This document shows positions 1-11,010 of a stretch of 64,000 nucleotides of DNA, in pieces. The stretch lies in assembly GCA_025403435.1 (NCBI GenBank), contig CM046349.1:22218004-22282003 (forward strand), written 5' to 3'. The position numbers were made by a program, and so were the translations under genes. The notes beneath the pieces are model-generated. The model searched no databases, was not told the origin of the DNA, and saw nothing but the letters and a program-made list of their open reading frames with translations. The stretch is from Artocarpus heterophyllus. Its lineage: Eukaryota; Streptophyta; Magnoliopsida; Rosales; Moraceae. The number at the start of each line of letters is the position of its first letter. Within the stretch, counting starts at the first letter, position 1.

Positions 1-750
1 ACTGAGTATTTTTTTTTAAATTTTTCCAAGAAGTATGGTGGTGAAGACGTGGCTATTTTTGGTGTGTTATTGTGGTCTATATGGAAATCCAGGAATAAAC
101 TCGTCTTTAAAGGAAAGGAAACTTCTCATACTCATGTTATTGCTAATGTTGGGAGATTTTTGGGAGACTATCTCATATGCAATGGGATTGATAATAGACC
201 CAGACAATGGGTAGCAGCAGTGAAGAAAAAATTGTAACTGCCAATTCTAGGGTGGGTTAAACTAAATATGGATGCATCAGTCCATGAATCTTTGGATTAT
301 ATTGGTGTTTTGGATGTGGCTAGAGATGAGTTTGGAGTGGTTTTGTGTACTATGAATCGTCAGATTTTGGGGAAATTTTCACCCCATATTAGAGAGTGTT
401 TGGCAGTCGAGGAGGGGGCTGCTTTTGCCTAGTGGTGTGGTTTTGGCAATTGGTGTGTTGAAACGGATGCTCGAAATGTTAAGCGACTTGTTCATTCACA
501 TGCTTCCAGAGCTCCTGAAGCTAGTAACTTGATGATATGCAGCTAATTATGTCATCTGCTAGAAGTAGCGATGTTTGCTATGTTTCTCGTTCTACGAATA
601 ATATAGCTCACTTCTTGGCTAGTTTAGCTATTTCTCGTTTTGTTGGTTTTGTCTTATATGATTATGTATTTAAGTATATTGGTCACTTGTAAAAGAGGAC
701 ATTGCCTCATTATGTGAATGGAATTACAGTTTCTTTTCCAAAAAAAAAAA
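1..750 (+). mobile_element. LINE (non-LTR retrotransposon) 3' end with poly(A) tail
   Basis: This is the truncated 3' end of a plant non-LTR retrotransposon; the 5' part lies outside the window. The sequence shows a C-terminal LINE protein tail followed by an RNase H-like region, a short non-coding stretch, and an A-run near 739-750 that fits the poly(A) tail of target-primed reverse transcription. A target-site duplication cannot be checked because the 5' end is missing. Confidence 0.72.
49..690 (+). pseudogene. LINE reverse transcriptase tail and RNase H-like domain, broken
   Basis: The open segment 49-237 reads as the linker that follows the zinc-binding region of plant LINE reverse transcriptases (it contains LLWSIWKSRNKLVFKGK). 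After a TAA at 235-237 the frame continues as an RNase H-like domain: NMDASVHES near 268-294 holds the first catalytic Asp region, and ECLAVEEGAAFA near 396-431 holds the conserved Glu helix. A stop follows at about 430. In intact elements this domain would remove RNA from the RNA/DNA hybrid. It is degenerate and not expected to be functional. Confidence 0.7.
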
Positions 751-1078
751 AGCCTTTACAAAAATGGAGTTAATCATCATATAATTAATATATTTAACAT
801 GTGAATAATCAGGTGTATGTGGGAGAGAAGAAATGAGAATTAAAAGTTGTGTATATTTATTACTGAATGTCGTACTAAAGCTAATTAAAATGTGTGAAAA
901 AAATAAAGTTAATTAAAAATATATTTTCTCTTGCTTGTAATTAAAAATCTAATTTATCAATTTGTAATTTATCTTATTGTTAATAATATTATATTTTTTT
1001 AGATGGTCTAATTTAAACTTTTAAAATTCTACCAACTGTGTTGATCCAGTTTTTAAGACTTAACTTTAATTCTTAAGG

Positions 1079-1119
1079 GGTGTGTGTGTCTGTGTATACA
1101 TATATATATATATATATAG
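1079..1119. repeat. (TG)n/(TA)n compound microsatellite
   Basis: A run of TG dinucleotides with one C interruption passes into an alternating TA tract ending near 1119. Confidence 0.85.
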
Positions 1120-1373
1120 ATTAAACAATGTAAATCTAATAGATTAATAGTCTAATATATAAGGTCTTACATATGTTCTTATGAGGAATTCGATGTTTTA
1201 TTTTTATTGTGAATGGATATCCAAGTTGACAAATAAATGTGAACTTTTATTGTGTAGTGGGATTGTTTTTTCTAAAAAATATTTTTTATTACCAAATTTG
1301 TTAGCGTCATTTTTTTCAAGACCATGAAAAGCAGGATATTGAAGATGAAGAACTTTGTGACATTTTCATTGAA

Positions 1374-1523
1374 AATCTTGAAAATTAGATGATTGGATAT
1401 AATTAAAAAAATCTCAAATAGTAGTTACAATTTTTTTTCACTAATAATCTTGAAAGTTAGATGATTGGATATAATTGCAAAAAAAAAAAAAAATCTCAAA
1501 CAGTAGTTGCAATTTTTCTTTTT
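1374..1523. repeat. 72-bp imperfect tandem duplication
   Basis: Two adjacent copies start at 1374 and 1446. Each has the core TTAGATGATTGGATATAATT, followed by an A-run, then ATCTCAAA and a CAGTAGTT-like end. The second copy has a longer A-run. Looks like a local slippage or replication duplication. Confidence 0.8.
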
Positions 1524-1617
1524 CCTCCCTTTTTCTTTTACTTTATATTGTCATTTTTTTTTTAACTTTTCCATCCTTTCTTTAAAATAAAATTCGGTAA
1601 CTGTTTTCCACCGGGAT

Positions 1618-4150
1618 ATGCTGCCATCAGGATCTCCTTGCAAACAGTGTCATGCAATGAGGTTTTGTCATGAGGCGAAAGGTTTTTGTTGCTCGGATGG
1701 AGAAATTTTATTGCTACCAACCAGCGTACCTTCTGAGCTTTATGAGTTATTTACCTTAGGTTCGGATGAAGCTAAGGAATTTCAAGTACGTTTACTTACT
1801 AAAACACTTGCTTTCACGTCATTTGGTGTTTAAGTATGATACGGATCTGTATATGCGGAACAAAGGGATATATTCATTTCGAGTTCAAGGTCAGGTATAT
1901 CATTTCATAAATGAGTTGTTACTATCGAATGGACACCCTTCATATCTACAACTGTCTTTTTACGACATTAAGCATGAGTTGGAACATCGGATGTGTAATT
2001 CAAAGAACATGAATCCACTTATTCTAAAGAAGATTATGGATATCCTAAAGGTAAATCCTTGCTGCCATTTTTTTTCGAAGCTTGAAAGATATACCTGATC
2101 TTCCACATTGTCAGATCCTCAAACACTTAGATGCAAATTTGGATCGACGAGTTTACAATGTTCCTTCTCTCCCTCAAGTTGCAGCAATATGGGTACAGGA
2201 TGAGCCTAAAGGAAAGCGTGAAGGTCGTCACATTATCGTTCTTGGTCATACAGGTTTCTCACATAAGGCTGAATACTATTTTGGTTGTTACAACTCCAAT
2301 ATCCTTTATTGTTCCCTTGTGGAGAAAATAGATGGCATCCTGGAATTCGTCGACCAGACAAAATTTGATGCATAAACATTGCTTAGAAGACAACCAAATA
2401 TTTTGGATCAAATTACATCTCCCAGAGACTTTTTACAAAGAGAAGCGTCTGGTACGAAGTAGTAAAATCTTCATATGGTTTCAGTTCTTTAATTAAGTAC
2501 TCGTCTATAATCTTCTTCTTTGTTTTTCTTTTTTCTTTTTCCAGTGTCTACAAAAACACAAAAAAGAGATGAAGTCTCTTATCGAGAATACTATTATTAT
2601 GAATTCCAGGTTAGATCTACCAAGAAATCGATACTGTAACACTCAGGTCAACTTTTGCAACAATACGTTGTTGATATATATGTTAAATTGGAGACATAAA
2701 ATTGGATTACTTTCGTAACAACCAACATGATATTCAATCTGTATTATTGATAATATTGACAGTGGTGAAACTCAAGCATCTCAAGTTGGACGTCATGTTG
2801 TTTTACCATCATCTTTTATTGGAGGACCTAGACATGAGGAAAAGGTATATGGATGCAATGGCTTTGGTTCAAAACTTTGGAAAACCAGACATTTTTCTCA
2901 CAATAACATGCAATCCTAATTGGTTTGAGATTAAGCAAACTTGGCAACGAGTGATGAGGTGCAAAATAGGCCAGACTTGATTGCTTGTGTTTTCAAAGCA
3001 AAATTAGAGGAACCAAAAGTTCAACTGTTTGACAAAAAATATATTTGGTTCAGTAACTGCATTTGTCTATGTGATAGAATTCCAGAAAAGAGGCCTCCCA
3101 CATGCTCATTTCTTAATAATTCTAGCATCGAAGGAAAAACTATATGCACCTGAAAGATTTGACAAAATTGTGTCAGCTGAGATTCTTGACAATAACCAAT
3201 ACTTTCATTTATATAAAATGGTTTTGAAACATATGATGCATGGTCCTCGTGGTGATCTGAATCCAAATAATGTGTTCATGACAATAAAGGGTGTTTGTAG
3301 AAATCATTATCCTAAATCGTTCTGCTTGACAAGAACTTATGGAAAAAAGCTCATTCCCAATATATAAACGTCGAAGTGACGGCAACAGAGTTAAAGTCAA
3401 AGGAGCTTATTTAGACAATTGGTGGGTAGATCCATATAATCCATATTTGCTTGCAAAATTTGATTGTCATATCAATGTGGAAATATGTTCAACAATTAAA
3501 GCAGTAAAATATTTATGCAAATACATCTGCACAGGTCATGATCGAGTTGCTTTTAATCTCGCATCTACAAATGATTTTAACATAATTGATGAAATTGAAA
3601 ACTTCCAATCTGCGAGATGGATCTCTCCTCCAGATGGTATGTGGAGAATTTAAGGTTTTCCTTTCAATGAAATTAATCCAGCTGTTTATTCATTGCAATT
3701 ACATCTCGAGGATAAACAATTGATTACCGTCATGAAGATTTTCCGACGTAGCCAAGTTGGATTTCTTCTCAAGAACAATGCTGACCGACTAATTCAGACT
3801 GAATCAAGGTAATGAAACTGCAAAATTATTGCCATATAAAGAGATTCCTCAATAGTTTGTTTGGAATAAGCAACATAAGAAGTGGACTCTAACGAAGAAA
3901 TGTAAAGTAATTGGCAGAATTACGACAGCACATCCCACAGAAGGTGGACAGATACTTTTTAAGAGTTGCTAAATCATGTCAGAGGTGCCACCTCATTTGA
4001 TGATCTTAAGACATTCAATCGCACAAAACTTACATCTTTTTGCGAGTCGGCTCTTTTACATGGCTTATTAGATTCAGACAACACTTTGGAAGAATGTTTG
4101 GAGGAAGCTTGCATATATCACATGCCTAATACTCTCCGTTGATTATTTGC
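1618..4150 (+). pseudogene. Helitron Rep/helitron-like N-terminal protein, broken and lacking helicase
   Basis: Remnant of the Rep part of a plant Helitron RepHel protein, the rolling-circle transposase. In order: a zinc-binding start (CKQCHAMRFC, then GFCCSDG, 1639-1710); the block FTSFGVKYD-like to ELEHRM (about 1810-1995); KDIPDLPHCQILKHLDANLDRR (2084-2150); a segment ending FPCGENRWHPG-like near 2320; FLTITCNPNW (2892-2921); the HUH metal-binding motif GLPHAHF (about 3091-3111); and the tyrosine motif KYLCKYICTGHD (about 3507-3542). Further Rep-like sequence runs to about 4140. Several frameshifts and stops break it. A GT...AG stretch at about 2452-2544 restores the frame if removed and may be an intron. 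The SF1/Pif1-like helicase domain is absent, so this is a truncated, non-functional copy. Confidence 0.85.
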
Positions 4151-4164
4151 AATTAGTTTGATCC

Positions 4165-4483
4165 ATTGTAAATGTGGAAAATTCAGACTTAAATTCTGAT
4201 TTTCTCCTATCTGTATAATATTTCTCTTAGCTATAAAATTAGTTGACTTTCCTTATTTAGTTGATCGATGAAATCTGGTAGCTTGTTTCCCGAAATCATC
4301 CTTGATTTTGTTAGCTGTTAGGTGCTAGAATTAAGGGCAAAAATATTCGGCCCTCTTTTATATATTCAGCCTTGTACCTATTGTGAATAATTAGAGAGAA
4401 ATATTCTTCTTCACAAACTTCTTTACGATACAACTCGATACGTGCCGCCGTACACCTCAGTACATATCCGTACAAGTCCATAC
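4165..4483 (+). repeat. Ty1/copia LTR remnant
   Basis: The stretch upstream of a degenerate primer-binding site has the look of a short copia LTR 3' half: a promoter-like TTTTATATATTC, then AGAGAGAAATATTCTTC. The 5' edge is a guess; no matching 3' LTR is seen nearby. Confidence 0.4.
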
Positions 4484-4503
4484 GTGTTCCAAATCAGAGC
4501 CAT
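4484..4503 (+). other. Degenerate iMet-type primer-binding site of copia remnant
   Basis: TTCCAAATCAGAGCCA resembles the plant copia PBS complementary to the initiator Met tRNA 3' end (TGGTATCAGAGC), with several changes. Confidence 0.45.
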
Positions 4504-4574
4504 TTCTCTAATTCATCTCTCTCTCCATAAAATTCTCAGCCCTTGGTTCATTCTTTTCAACCATTTGACAAGAC

Positions 4575-5760
4575 CCTGACATGGCAACCGAGCGTAGAAG
4601 CTCCAAATCCAAAATCACCACCACTTAGCAGGAAATTTCCGTGATAGGAAACAATGGAGGGACGAAAAGCAGCAGGGTTCTCCCAATCACGAGCCACAAG
4701 CTGAACGGGCACAATTTTCTGCAGTGGTCTCAATCAATGCTCATGTAGGGAAGGATGACCATCTCTCAAGACTTTCGACTACACAACCAAGGAAATCTCC
4801 AAGTACTGAACCTAGAGAGCCAAGCATAGCATAGTAATTTCCTGGCTGATCAATTCTATGGTCATCGGGGATGCTGCAAAGGAGACATATTCCAGTAATG
4901 AAAATGTAGCCGAGCTTTTTGGTGTGGAAACCATTCTCCATGATGGCCGACAAGGTGAATCATCTATCACTCAATACTTCAATACACTAACCCGTTATTG
5001 GTAGCAGTTAGACATGTTCGAGGAGAATATTTGGGAATGCCTAAATGATGGAATTCGGTATAGGCAGATAATTGAGAAAAAGCAGTTGTTCAAGTTCCTA
5101 ATGGGACTTAATAAGGATCTTGATGAGTTCATGGAAGGATTTTGGGCACAAAACCATTGCCAAGCCTAAGAGAAGCATTCTCAAAGGTAAGGAGGGAAGA
5201 ATGCCCAGAAAAGGTGATGATGGGGACACCTAACAACCTTCCTACCATTGAAGGATCAACCCTTGATGTACGTGAACCTCAATCAAATAACACAGATGGG
5301 AGACCAAGAAAAGGCAGGCTCTAATGTGATCACTATCAAAAACTAGACCATACTCGAGAGATATGTTGGAAGATTGATAGAAAACCTGTTGACTGGAAAC
5401 CTAAAGACCATCTCACAAAAGCCGAGGAAAAACTGCAACCTCTACTGATGAAAATAGTACCACTAAACTAGCTCTCTTCAGCAAAGGACAATTTGAACTT
5501 CTCAGAAAGATGATTAATTAATCCGCTAGCTCTTCCATTGTTGCTACCGGGTCACTAGCCTAGAAAGGTAATTTCTTAACAGCCTTAAATGTCATCAAGG
5601 GAATAAACAATATTTGGATTATTGAGTCAGGTGCCTTAGATCACATGATGGGTGATAAATCTCTAATTATTAAGTTTATGCCTTGCAAAGCAAATTACTT
5701 AGTTGAGATTGCAGATGGATCGGTTTCAAAGGTTGCAAGCTAAGGATAGGTTACAATCTC
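4575..5760 (+). pseudogene. Ty1/copia gag and protease remnant
   Basis: Decayed N-terminal part of a copia polyprotein. A Met-initiated reading at about 4580 leads into LNGHNFLQWSQSM (about 4701-4740), matching the start of the copia gag family (UBN2/Retrotran_gag_3). Later come SSITQYFNTLTRYW (about 4964-5004) and the gag C-terminal region CDHYQKLDHTREICWKI (about 5325-5376), a zinc-knuckle-like or gag/pol linker region. A protease-like IIESGALDHMMGD lies near 5618-5655: intact elements have DSGAT here, so the catalytic Asp has become Glu. After about 5760 similarity stops; integrase and RT are missing. Several stops and frameshifts. Non-functional. Confidence 0.75.
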
Positions 5761-5789
5761 CAAGAAAGGCAGGAGGAAGTAGAAAAAAT

Positions 5790-7025
5790 GGTTTTTTGTA
5801 TTTTTAAATTTATTTTTTAAGGAATTTTTTTAATAAATGTTATTGATTTATTTAGGGTTTTTTTAATATTTTTAGAATAAATTTTATTGATTTATGTAGG
5901 GTTATTAAGGTTTTTTCAAAGAAAATTAAAGTCATGTAAGAAGCATATAACCTAAATCCGTCTAAATTTTAACGTTTGATCATTCGTTTGGTCTTTTTAC
6001 ACCTAAAATGAAAGATAGACCCAGTTCAGTTACCAAAGAAAAAGGATTAAATTGTACTTTTTTAAAAACATTAGGACCTTTCGATCAATTTACCTTAATA
6101 AGAATAAAAAACAAAAAGAATAATTTTCATAGATAGTTTTTTAACTTTTTAGTAGATGAAATTTAGTTATTTTTTTCCTTGGAAAAACAACCTTCAAACT
6201 TTTAAAACGTTTGGTGATTTATGGCATTTCCGTCAAATTTTTAACGGAATGGATAATGTCTAATTTATGGCATTTCCGTCAAATTTTTAATGGAATGGAT
6301 AATGTCTATGTCAGGTGGTAGAGGGTATTTTAGTAAAAAAAAATTATATTTTATGGAAATAATTTTTAATTTCACAATAATTAAAAAAAACTATAAAAAA
6401 ATAGACTTAAAAAATGCATCAAGAAAATTTAAAAAAAAATCAAGAAAGAAAAAATCTCCTCACAATCAACCATTCAATCATTTGAACTAGCGATGGGATC
6501 CTTACAAAAGGCATTTAATTAAAAAAAAAAACTTAAATAAACTAGAATCATGTAAATAAGCAAGAAAGGATCTAACAAGAAGGGAGAGATCTATGCAGTG
6601 GAGACGGCGACATCTCTCGACAGTTGGGGCGGTGTTAGTTTGTGATGATTTGACGCGGGGTTGGGTTGTGACAATCTAGAGAGGGTTGGTTGCGATGAAT
6701 GGGGTGGGGTTAGGTGGCGACGATTTGAGGTGAGTGACAGTTAAAGAGGACTAGGTCGTGATTTTTTGGGTCGGGAGGAGTGGGAGGCTCAATGACGATG
6801 CTGGGTTGGTGTCAATTCTTCTATTTTTGTTGTGATTGTTGGGATTCTTCTTTTACTTAGTCTAAGTTTTGGAAAATATTTTTTTTTTGAAGATGATTTT
6901 ACTTTGTAATGTTGGCTGTTGATTTTTTTTTTGGTGGTTGTTGATGTTTTCAGGTGTGTCGTGTAATTGATTATATTTTAGGATGTTATTATTGTTTGTT
7001 CTTTTGAATTTTGAAGTTCAAAGTA
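5790..7025. other. AT-rich spacer without genes
   Basis: Low-complexity AT-rich DNA holding the 46-bp tandem repeat at 6216-6307 and a contrasting G-rich patch at about 6590-6830. No coding region on either strand that I trust. Confidence 0.5.
6216..6307. repeat. 46-bp tandem duplication (two units)
   Basis: Two adjacent, almost identical units contain ATGGCATTTCCGTCAAATTT followed by a TTAACGGAATGG or TTAATGGAATGG end. The unit starts are 46 bp apart. Confidence 0.88.
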
Positions 7026-7064
7026 TGACACCCGTTATTTTCTAATAGGTATTATTATAATTAA

Positions 7065-7241
7065 GGGGGTGTTTGGAAGGTGGTGGGAACCGGTGGTGGG
7101 AACCACTTTTACTGTAGCATGTGAAAGCTTTACACTGTAGCAATTTTTTAAATTGTTACTGTAGCATGTGAGAGCTTTACACTGTTTATAACTGAGTTTG
7201 TGGTGGGAACCGTGGTTCCCACCACAATGCCAAACAGGGGG
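7065..7241. mobile_element. Tourist/PIF-Harbinger-like MITE
   Basis: A 177-bp non-coding element with inverted ends: left GGGGGTGTTTGGAAGGTGGT, right ending ACCACAATGCCAAACAGGGG plus one G. It is flanked by TAA at 7062-7064 and 7242-7244, the 3-bp target duplication of PIF/Harbinger transposons. The inside holds two copies of ACTGTAGCATGTGARAGC around a palindromic CAATTTTTTAAATTG centre. It sits inside the 7026-9475 LTR, so it inserted later. Confidence 0.8.
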
Positions 7242-8950
7242 TAAATTAATTATTAGTGTGTCAAATAAAATTTTGTGAAATTTTGTTTTATTTAAAATTT
7301 ATCTCATATTATCATTTCTACCTATTTTCACTTTTTAAAAAAAATTTCTACAGCTATTTTCCAAAATCACCAAAATACCCTTGGAACTTTTATTTAATTA
7401 CAAAAATGTCATTTGGCATTTTGTACACCAAAGTCTCCGATGGAGACTTGATGCCCCAACTCTTCTTATCCCCTTATTCTTTTTTTTCTTCTTTTCTTCT
7501 TTCTCTTTCCCTGCTTATTCATTTCTCCTTCTTCTTTTTTCTTCCAAGACAACCCAAAAACAGAGGAAAGTTCAAGAAAAACCAAACATTACCCCAAGCT
7601 ATTTCCTCACAAAATTCACAAAAACAGCCTCCTAGCAACTTATAGAGCTTAAAACAAGGGGATTTTAGGGATCAAAACAACGTATTTGGCTGGGATTTGA
7701 GATAAACTTTTCAAGATTTAAAACTTAAATTTGAATTATGTTTTGAATATGAAAATCTATGGAAATGAGCTTATATTATATATAGATGATTATATTTTGT
7801 TTATACATTGTTTTTATGCTTAAAAAGTGCTTAAAATTCGAAATATGGGTTCTCTGGGAGAATGTTTTTCCAGGTGAAAAACAACGTATCGTTTTTATTC
7901 CCAAAAACTACAAGTTGTTTTCCTAAAATCTACATGTTGTTTTTGTTAAACAGAAAATATAACTAGAAACTTGCTCTCCACAAAACTCGAACCTACAACC
8001 TCTTTATACCTTGGGATGCCTTCCACCATTTCATTGATTGCATTTCTTTATCAATTCTCTTGTTGTTTGATATATTATAGGTTGGATTGACACAACCCTA
8101 ATATAAAATTTTTATTCAAATGTTTTATTCTAAAATATTTTAATCTCATATTATTTTTTGTTTTAAACTATTTTCAGAACATTTTACAATAGAATATGGT
8201 TCAATCTTTGTTGCTATCAAAAAAATTAAATTATGTGTTTAATTTTATATACATATTTTGGACATAGTAATCATTATGGCATACTAATAAAAATAGATAG
8301 TAAATTGGCATGATTATAGAATAGGATTTAAGTAAAATATTGTTATTTTATACGTTCTAGGATAACTACATACTTGGAGCTTACGTGGTGAACTTTGTTT
8401 TGTGAGCTGGAAGTTATCAGCAATATATTCGCCAAGAGATAGGGAATCTATGACTCATTTTTTGTGAGGTTTTATAGAATTAAAATTAGTTCTTTATATT
8501 GTAAGATATATATGTTGAATTGTTGTTATATAAATATCACTTATGACACAATAGCATGAACTATTCCTGTAATGTACAGTTAGGAATAAATTGATTTGAC
8601 ACGTATTGAATAAATTGAAAGCATGGTTAGGAAATATACTTTTTACATAACAGTAGTAGTTATGAAAGGAATGGTAAGACATAAAGAGGGCAGCGGTTAC
8701 GTCCTTAGGCACAAATACCGTAAAAGGTGAAATAGAGGAAGGTGATGATGCTTCTTTGGGTCAAAAGTCTTAGAATGCACTGTACAGGAATCAACTTGGT
8801 GAGGATTCGAGGCTTAATGCCCCCTCACAGGACACTTTTGGAATGATTGTATAATGGCCAAACTCGCCCATTTGGGTTTTGTTGAATTGAGTGATACGAT
8901 ACTCTATTGCACAATAGATACAAATGAGCATTATTAACTCATGAACTAAT

Positions 8951-8983
8951 ATGTGTGTGTGTGTGTGTATATATATATGTATG
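8951..8983. repeat. (TG)n(TA)n microsatellite
   Basis: TG repeats followed by TA repeats and a short TATG run within the gypsy-type LTR. Confidence 0.85.
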
Positions 8984-9487
8984 TATGGAACTTGGTAAAA
9001 ATAATTATAGGGTATCAATTGGAAATGAATATGGTAATATTGATAAATAATGTTGAGAACTAACTAACTATGTAGGTTTAATGTGACAATGATAAAAATC
9101 TAAAGGTGAATAATGGTCATCTTTTGAGGACTCATAAAGTGTGAAGTGGTGACAAGAAATATAGTTGAGGAATCTATTTAACTATATTCAGTAGGAATCT
9201 CTTTGTTTATTAAGAATGTTCTTCATGATAATATAAGCATCGTATGTTATTATCCGTGATTGTATTAAGTTGTATTGAGGGTTGGAGTGATGATAATGAC
9301 AGGTTTATATTATTAAATTAAAGATGTTACATTAAACTGTGGTTTGTTTTTTATATTTTTATTTTAATTTGAGAGTTTTTATTTAAGTCTTGGGCAAATT
9401 TGTTTTGAAGTTTTATTTTTATTTTTCTGATTGTTATGTAATTTATTAATAACTGTTAACCCCCACTTAAGGGCATTATAAAATTTT

Positions 9488-9500
9488 TGGTATCAGAGCC
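9488..9500 (+). other. Primer-binding site (initiator Met tRNA type)
   Basis: TGGTATCAGAGCC, a match to the usual plant retrotransposon PBS complementary to tRNA-iMet, 12 bp after the LTR end. Confidence 0.85.
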
Positions 9501-10690
9501 TAAGTTCAATTAACCTAAAAAGTGTAACACCACTTTAAATATCAGTTTCGATATGGTTTTAAAGTTGAATTTTCAATGTCATCGTCAAATTGAACCTTTA
9601 GGTTGATTTATAAAGTCTAGGAGGATGTCGTGACATAAAAAAGCCCTAGAATGGAAGTATTAGTGGTTATGCATGTACGATAATTATATGGAATGAATTT
9701 ATGCTTATATTGCTTAAGGGAGATTCACATAGTTAAAAGGATCTATAAGCCTTTTATCTTGTAAGTAATGATAAGAAACACAAAGCTTGAGTTGTTGATT
9801 TCAAAGTTTGGCATAATTATGCCAAATTCTTTATAATTGATTCAAACCTATGTGGTGATTATGCGTGGACTTGATAGAGTACTTAAGTCTCGATAAATTT
9901 TGTAAGAGGTTCTATTTACTTGAGGAACATAAGATAAGTTAGGAATCCATAACATTTAATTTTGAGTAAGATAAAGATTAGTCTATTGAGATTTTGTAAA
10001 GTTAAAGCATGTATGAATTTCAAGGTTGGAATATTTATGTTACGTATGTTATATTTAAGTGGTGTCAATAGTCTTTATAAATAGATGCAATGTGAAAATG
10101 ATCAATAGAAGTTTCCTTAAGTAAATTATAATACTTAAGGCATATGTGACAATTTTGGACTTGAAGATGAAGGCATTTGATTCTAGACATTTAAATGCTA
10201 AATCTTTTAATTTCTTGGGGTTTTGTTGATATGAGGAATTAAATATTGCATAAGTAGGATCGTGAGGATTGTAGATGTTCTTAAGTAGTAATATCAATGG
10301 TCTTTGCTTATTGATGTGATTTATGTTGAAAAAATGAAGAGTATATTAATTTTGAGGTTAGTCATGTTCAAAACCCTTGATAGTAATGATAGCAAATCCA
10401 TTGACAGATGTTAAGTATTAAGAATAAGATAGAAGTGGGTGCATTGTTCAAGAAGGCTTTGATTAAAGAAAATTATTTGAATCACGGAAGGATTTTGTTG
10501 TTATGGAACAAGTTGGATAACATTTTAAAAGACCCTTCATTGTTATCAAATCGGACTTATTATTCTTGGTTAATTCTATCTTAAGTAAGCTTTGAATTAG
10601 GCTTGAAATCTGAATAATTTAGGCTTCAAATTTCATGTTAATTGTTAAACTTGTTCCAAATGTGTTAAGGCCCAAATAAACCCAACCCAT
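9501..10690 (+). other. Retrotransposon leader-like sequence without gag
   Basis: This follows the PBS and should be the leader of the gypsy element. I see no gag, zinc knuckle or pol motif; AT-rich and full of stops in all frames. The element is therefore broken, or this is unrelated DNA. Confidence 0.4.
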
Positions 10691-11010
10691 TTCAGCTTAG
10701 AATATTTGGGCCTAGTTCAAATTCTGAATCAGTTCAAATAATCAATCCCTATCTATATATACGTTTGCTATGCATGAAAGCTCATTCCTCCCAGCTCATT
10801 CTCTCTCTAACCTGCAAATCCTCTTCCTTCCCTCTAGATTTTTTCTTTCTCATCTTCTTTTTTCTCTCTTTAAAAGAAAAAAGGATTTTTAAGATCTTGT
10901 AACTTACTATCTTGATTTTTTTTTCTATTTACTTTTCTTTCATCTCATCATCTGTTAAACAAGAGAGGACACTAAAGCCTAAAACATGTGTGACAGCCAT
11001 CTTTCTCGAT
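10690..11010 (+). promoter_or_regulatory. Possible promoter and CT-rich leader (+)
   Basis: CTATCTATATATACG near 10749 could be a TATA box. It is followed by a pyrimidine-rich stretch (10785-10960) with CTCTCTCT and CTTCTT runs, as in plant 5' leaders or LTR U5 regions. No ORF follows. It could equally be part of an old LTR. Confidence 0.25.

Larger units (their letters stand above)
751..1617. other. AT-rich intergenic stretch, no gene seen
   Basis: Very AT-rich sequence with homopolymer runs, a TG/TA microsatellite and a short tandem duplication (listed separately). No convincing coding frame on either strand. The 3' part may belong to the 5' flank of the Helitron fragment that follows, but no Helitron terminus (5' TC) could be fixed. 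Confidence 0.5.
7026..9475 (+). repeat. Ty3/gypsy-type LTR, about 2.45 kb (solo or 5' LTR)
   Basis: Starts TGACACCCGTTATT and ends CACTTAAGGGCA, i.e. TG...CA termini. A 12-bp spacer and a clear TGGTATCAGAGCC primer-binding site (9488-9500) follow, which fixes the 3' edge and the orientation. Length and PBS type fit a Tekay/Del-like chromovirus, but lineage is inferred without coding sequence. No second copy is found in the window. It carries the 177-bp MITE and a TG/TA microsatellite. Confidence 0.65.

Noticed and set aside
7256..7645. Open frame of 129 codons after the MITE
   Set aside because: Inside the gypsy-type LTR, Phe/Ser-rich low complexity, no homologous domain.
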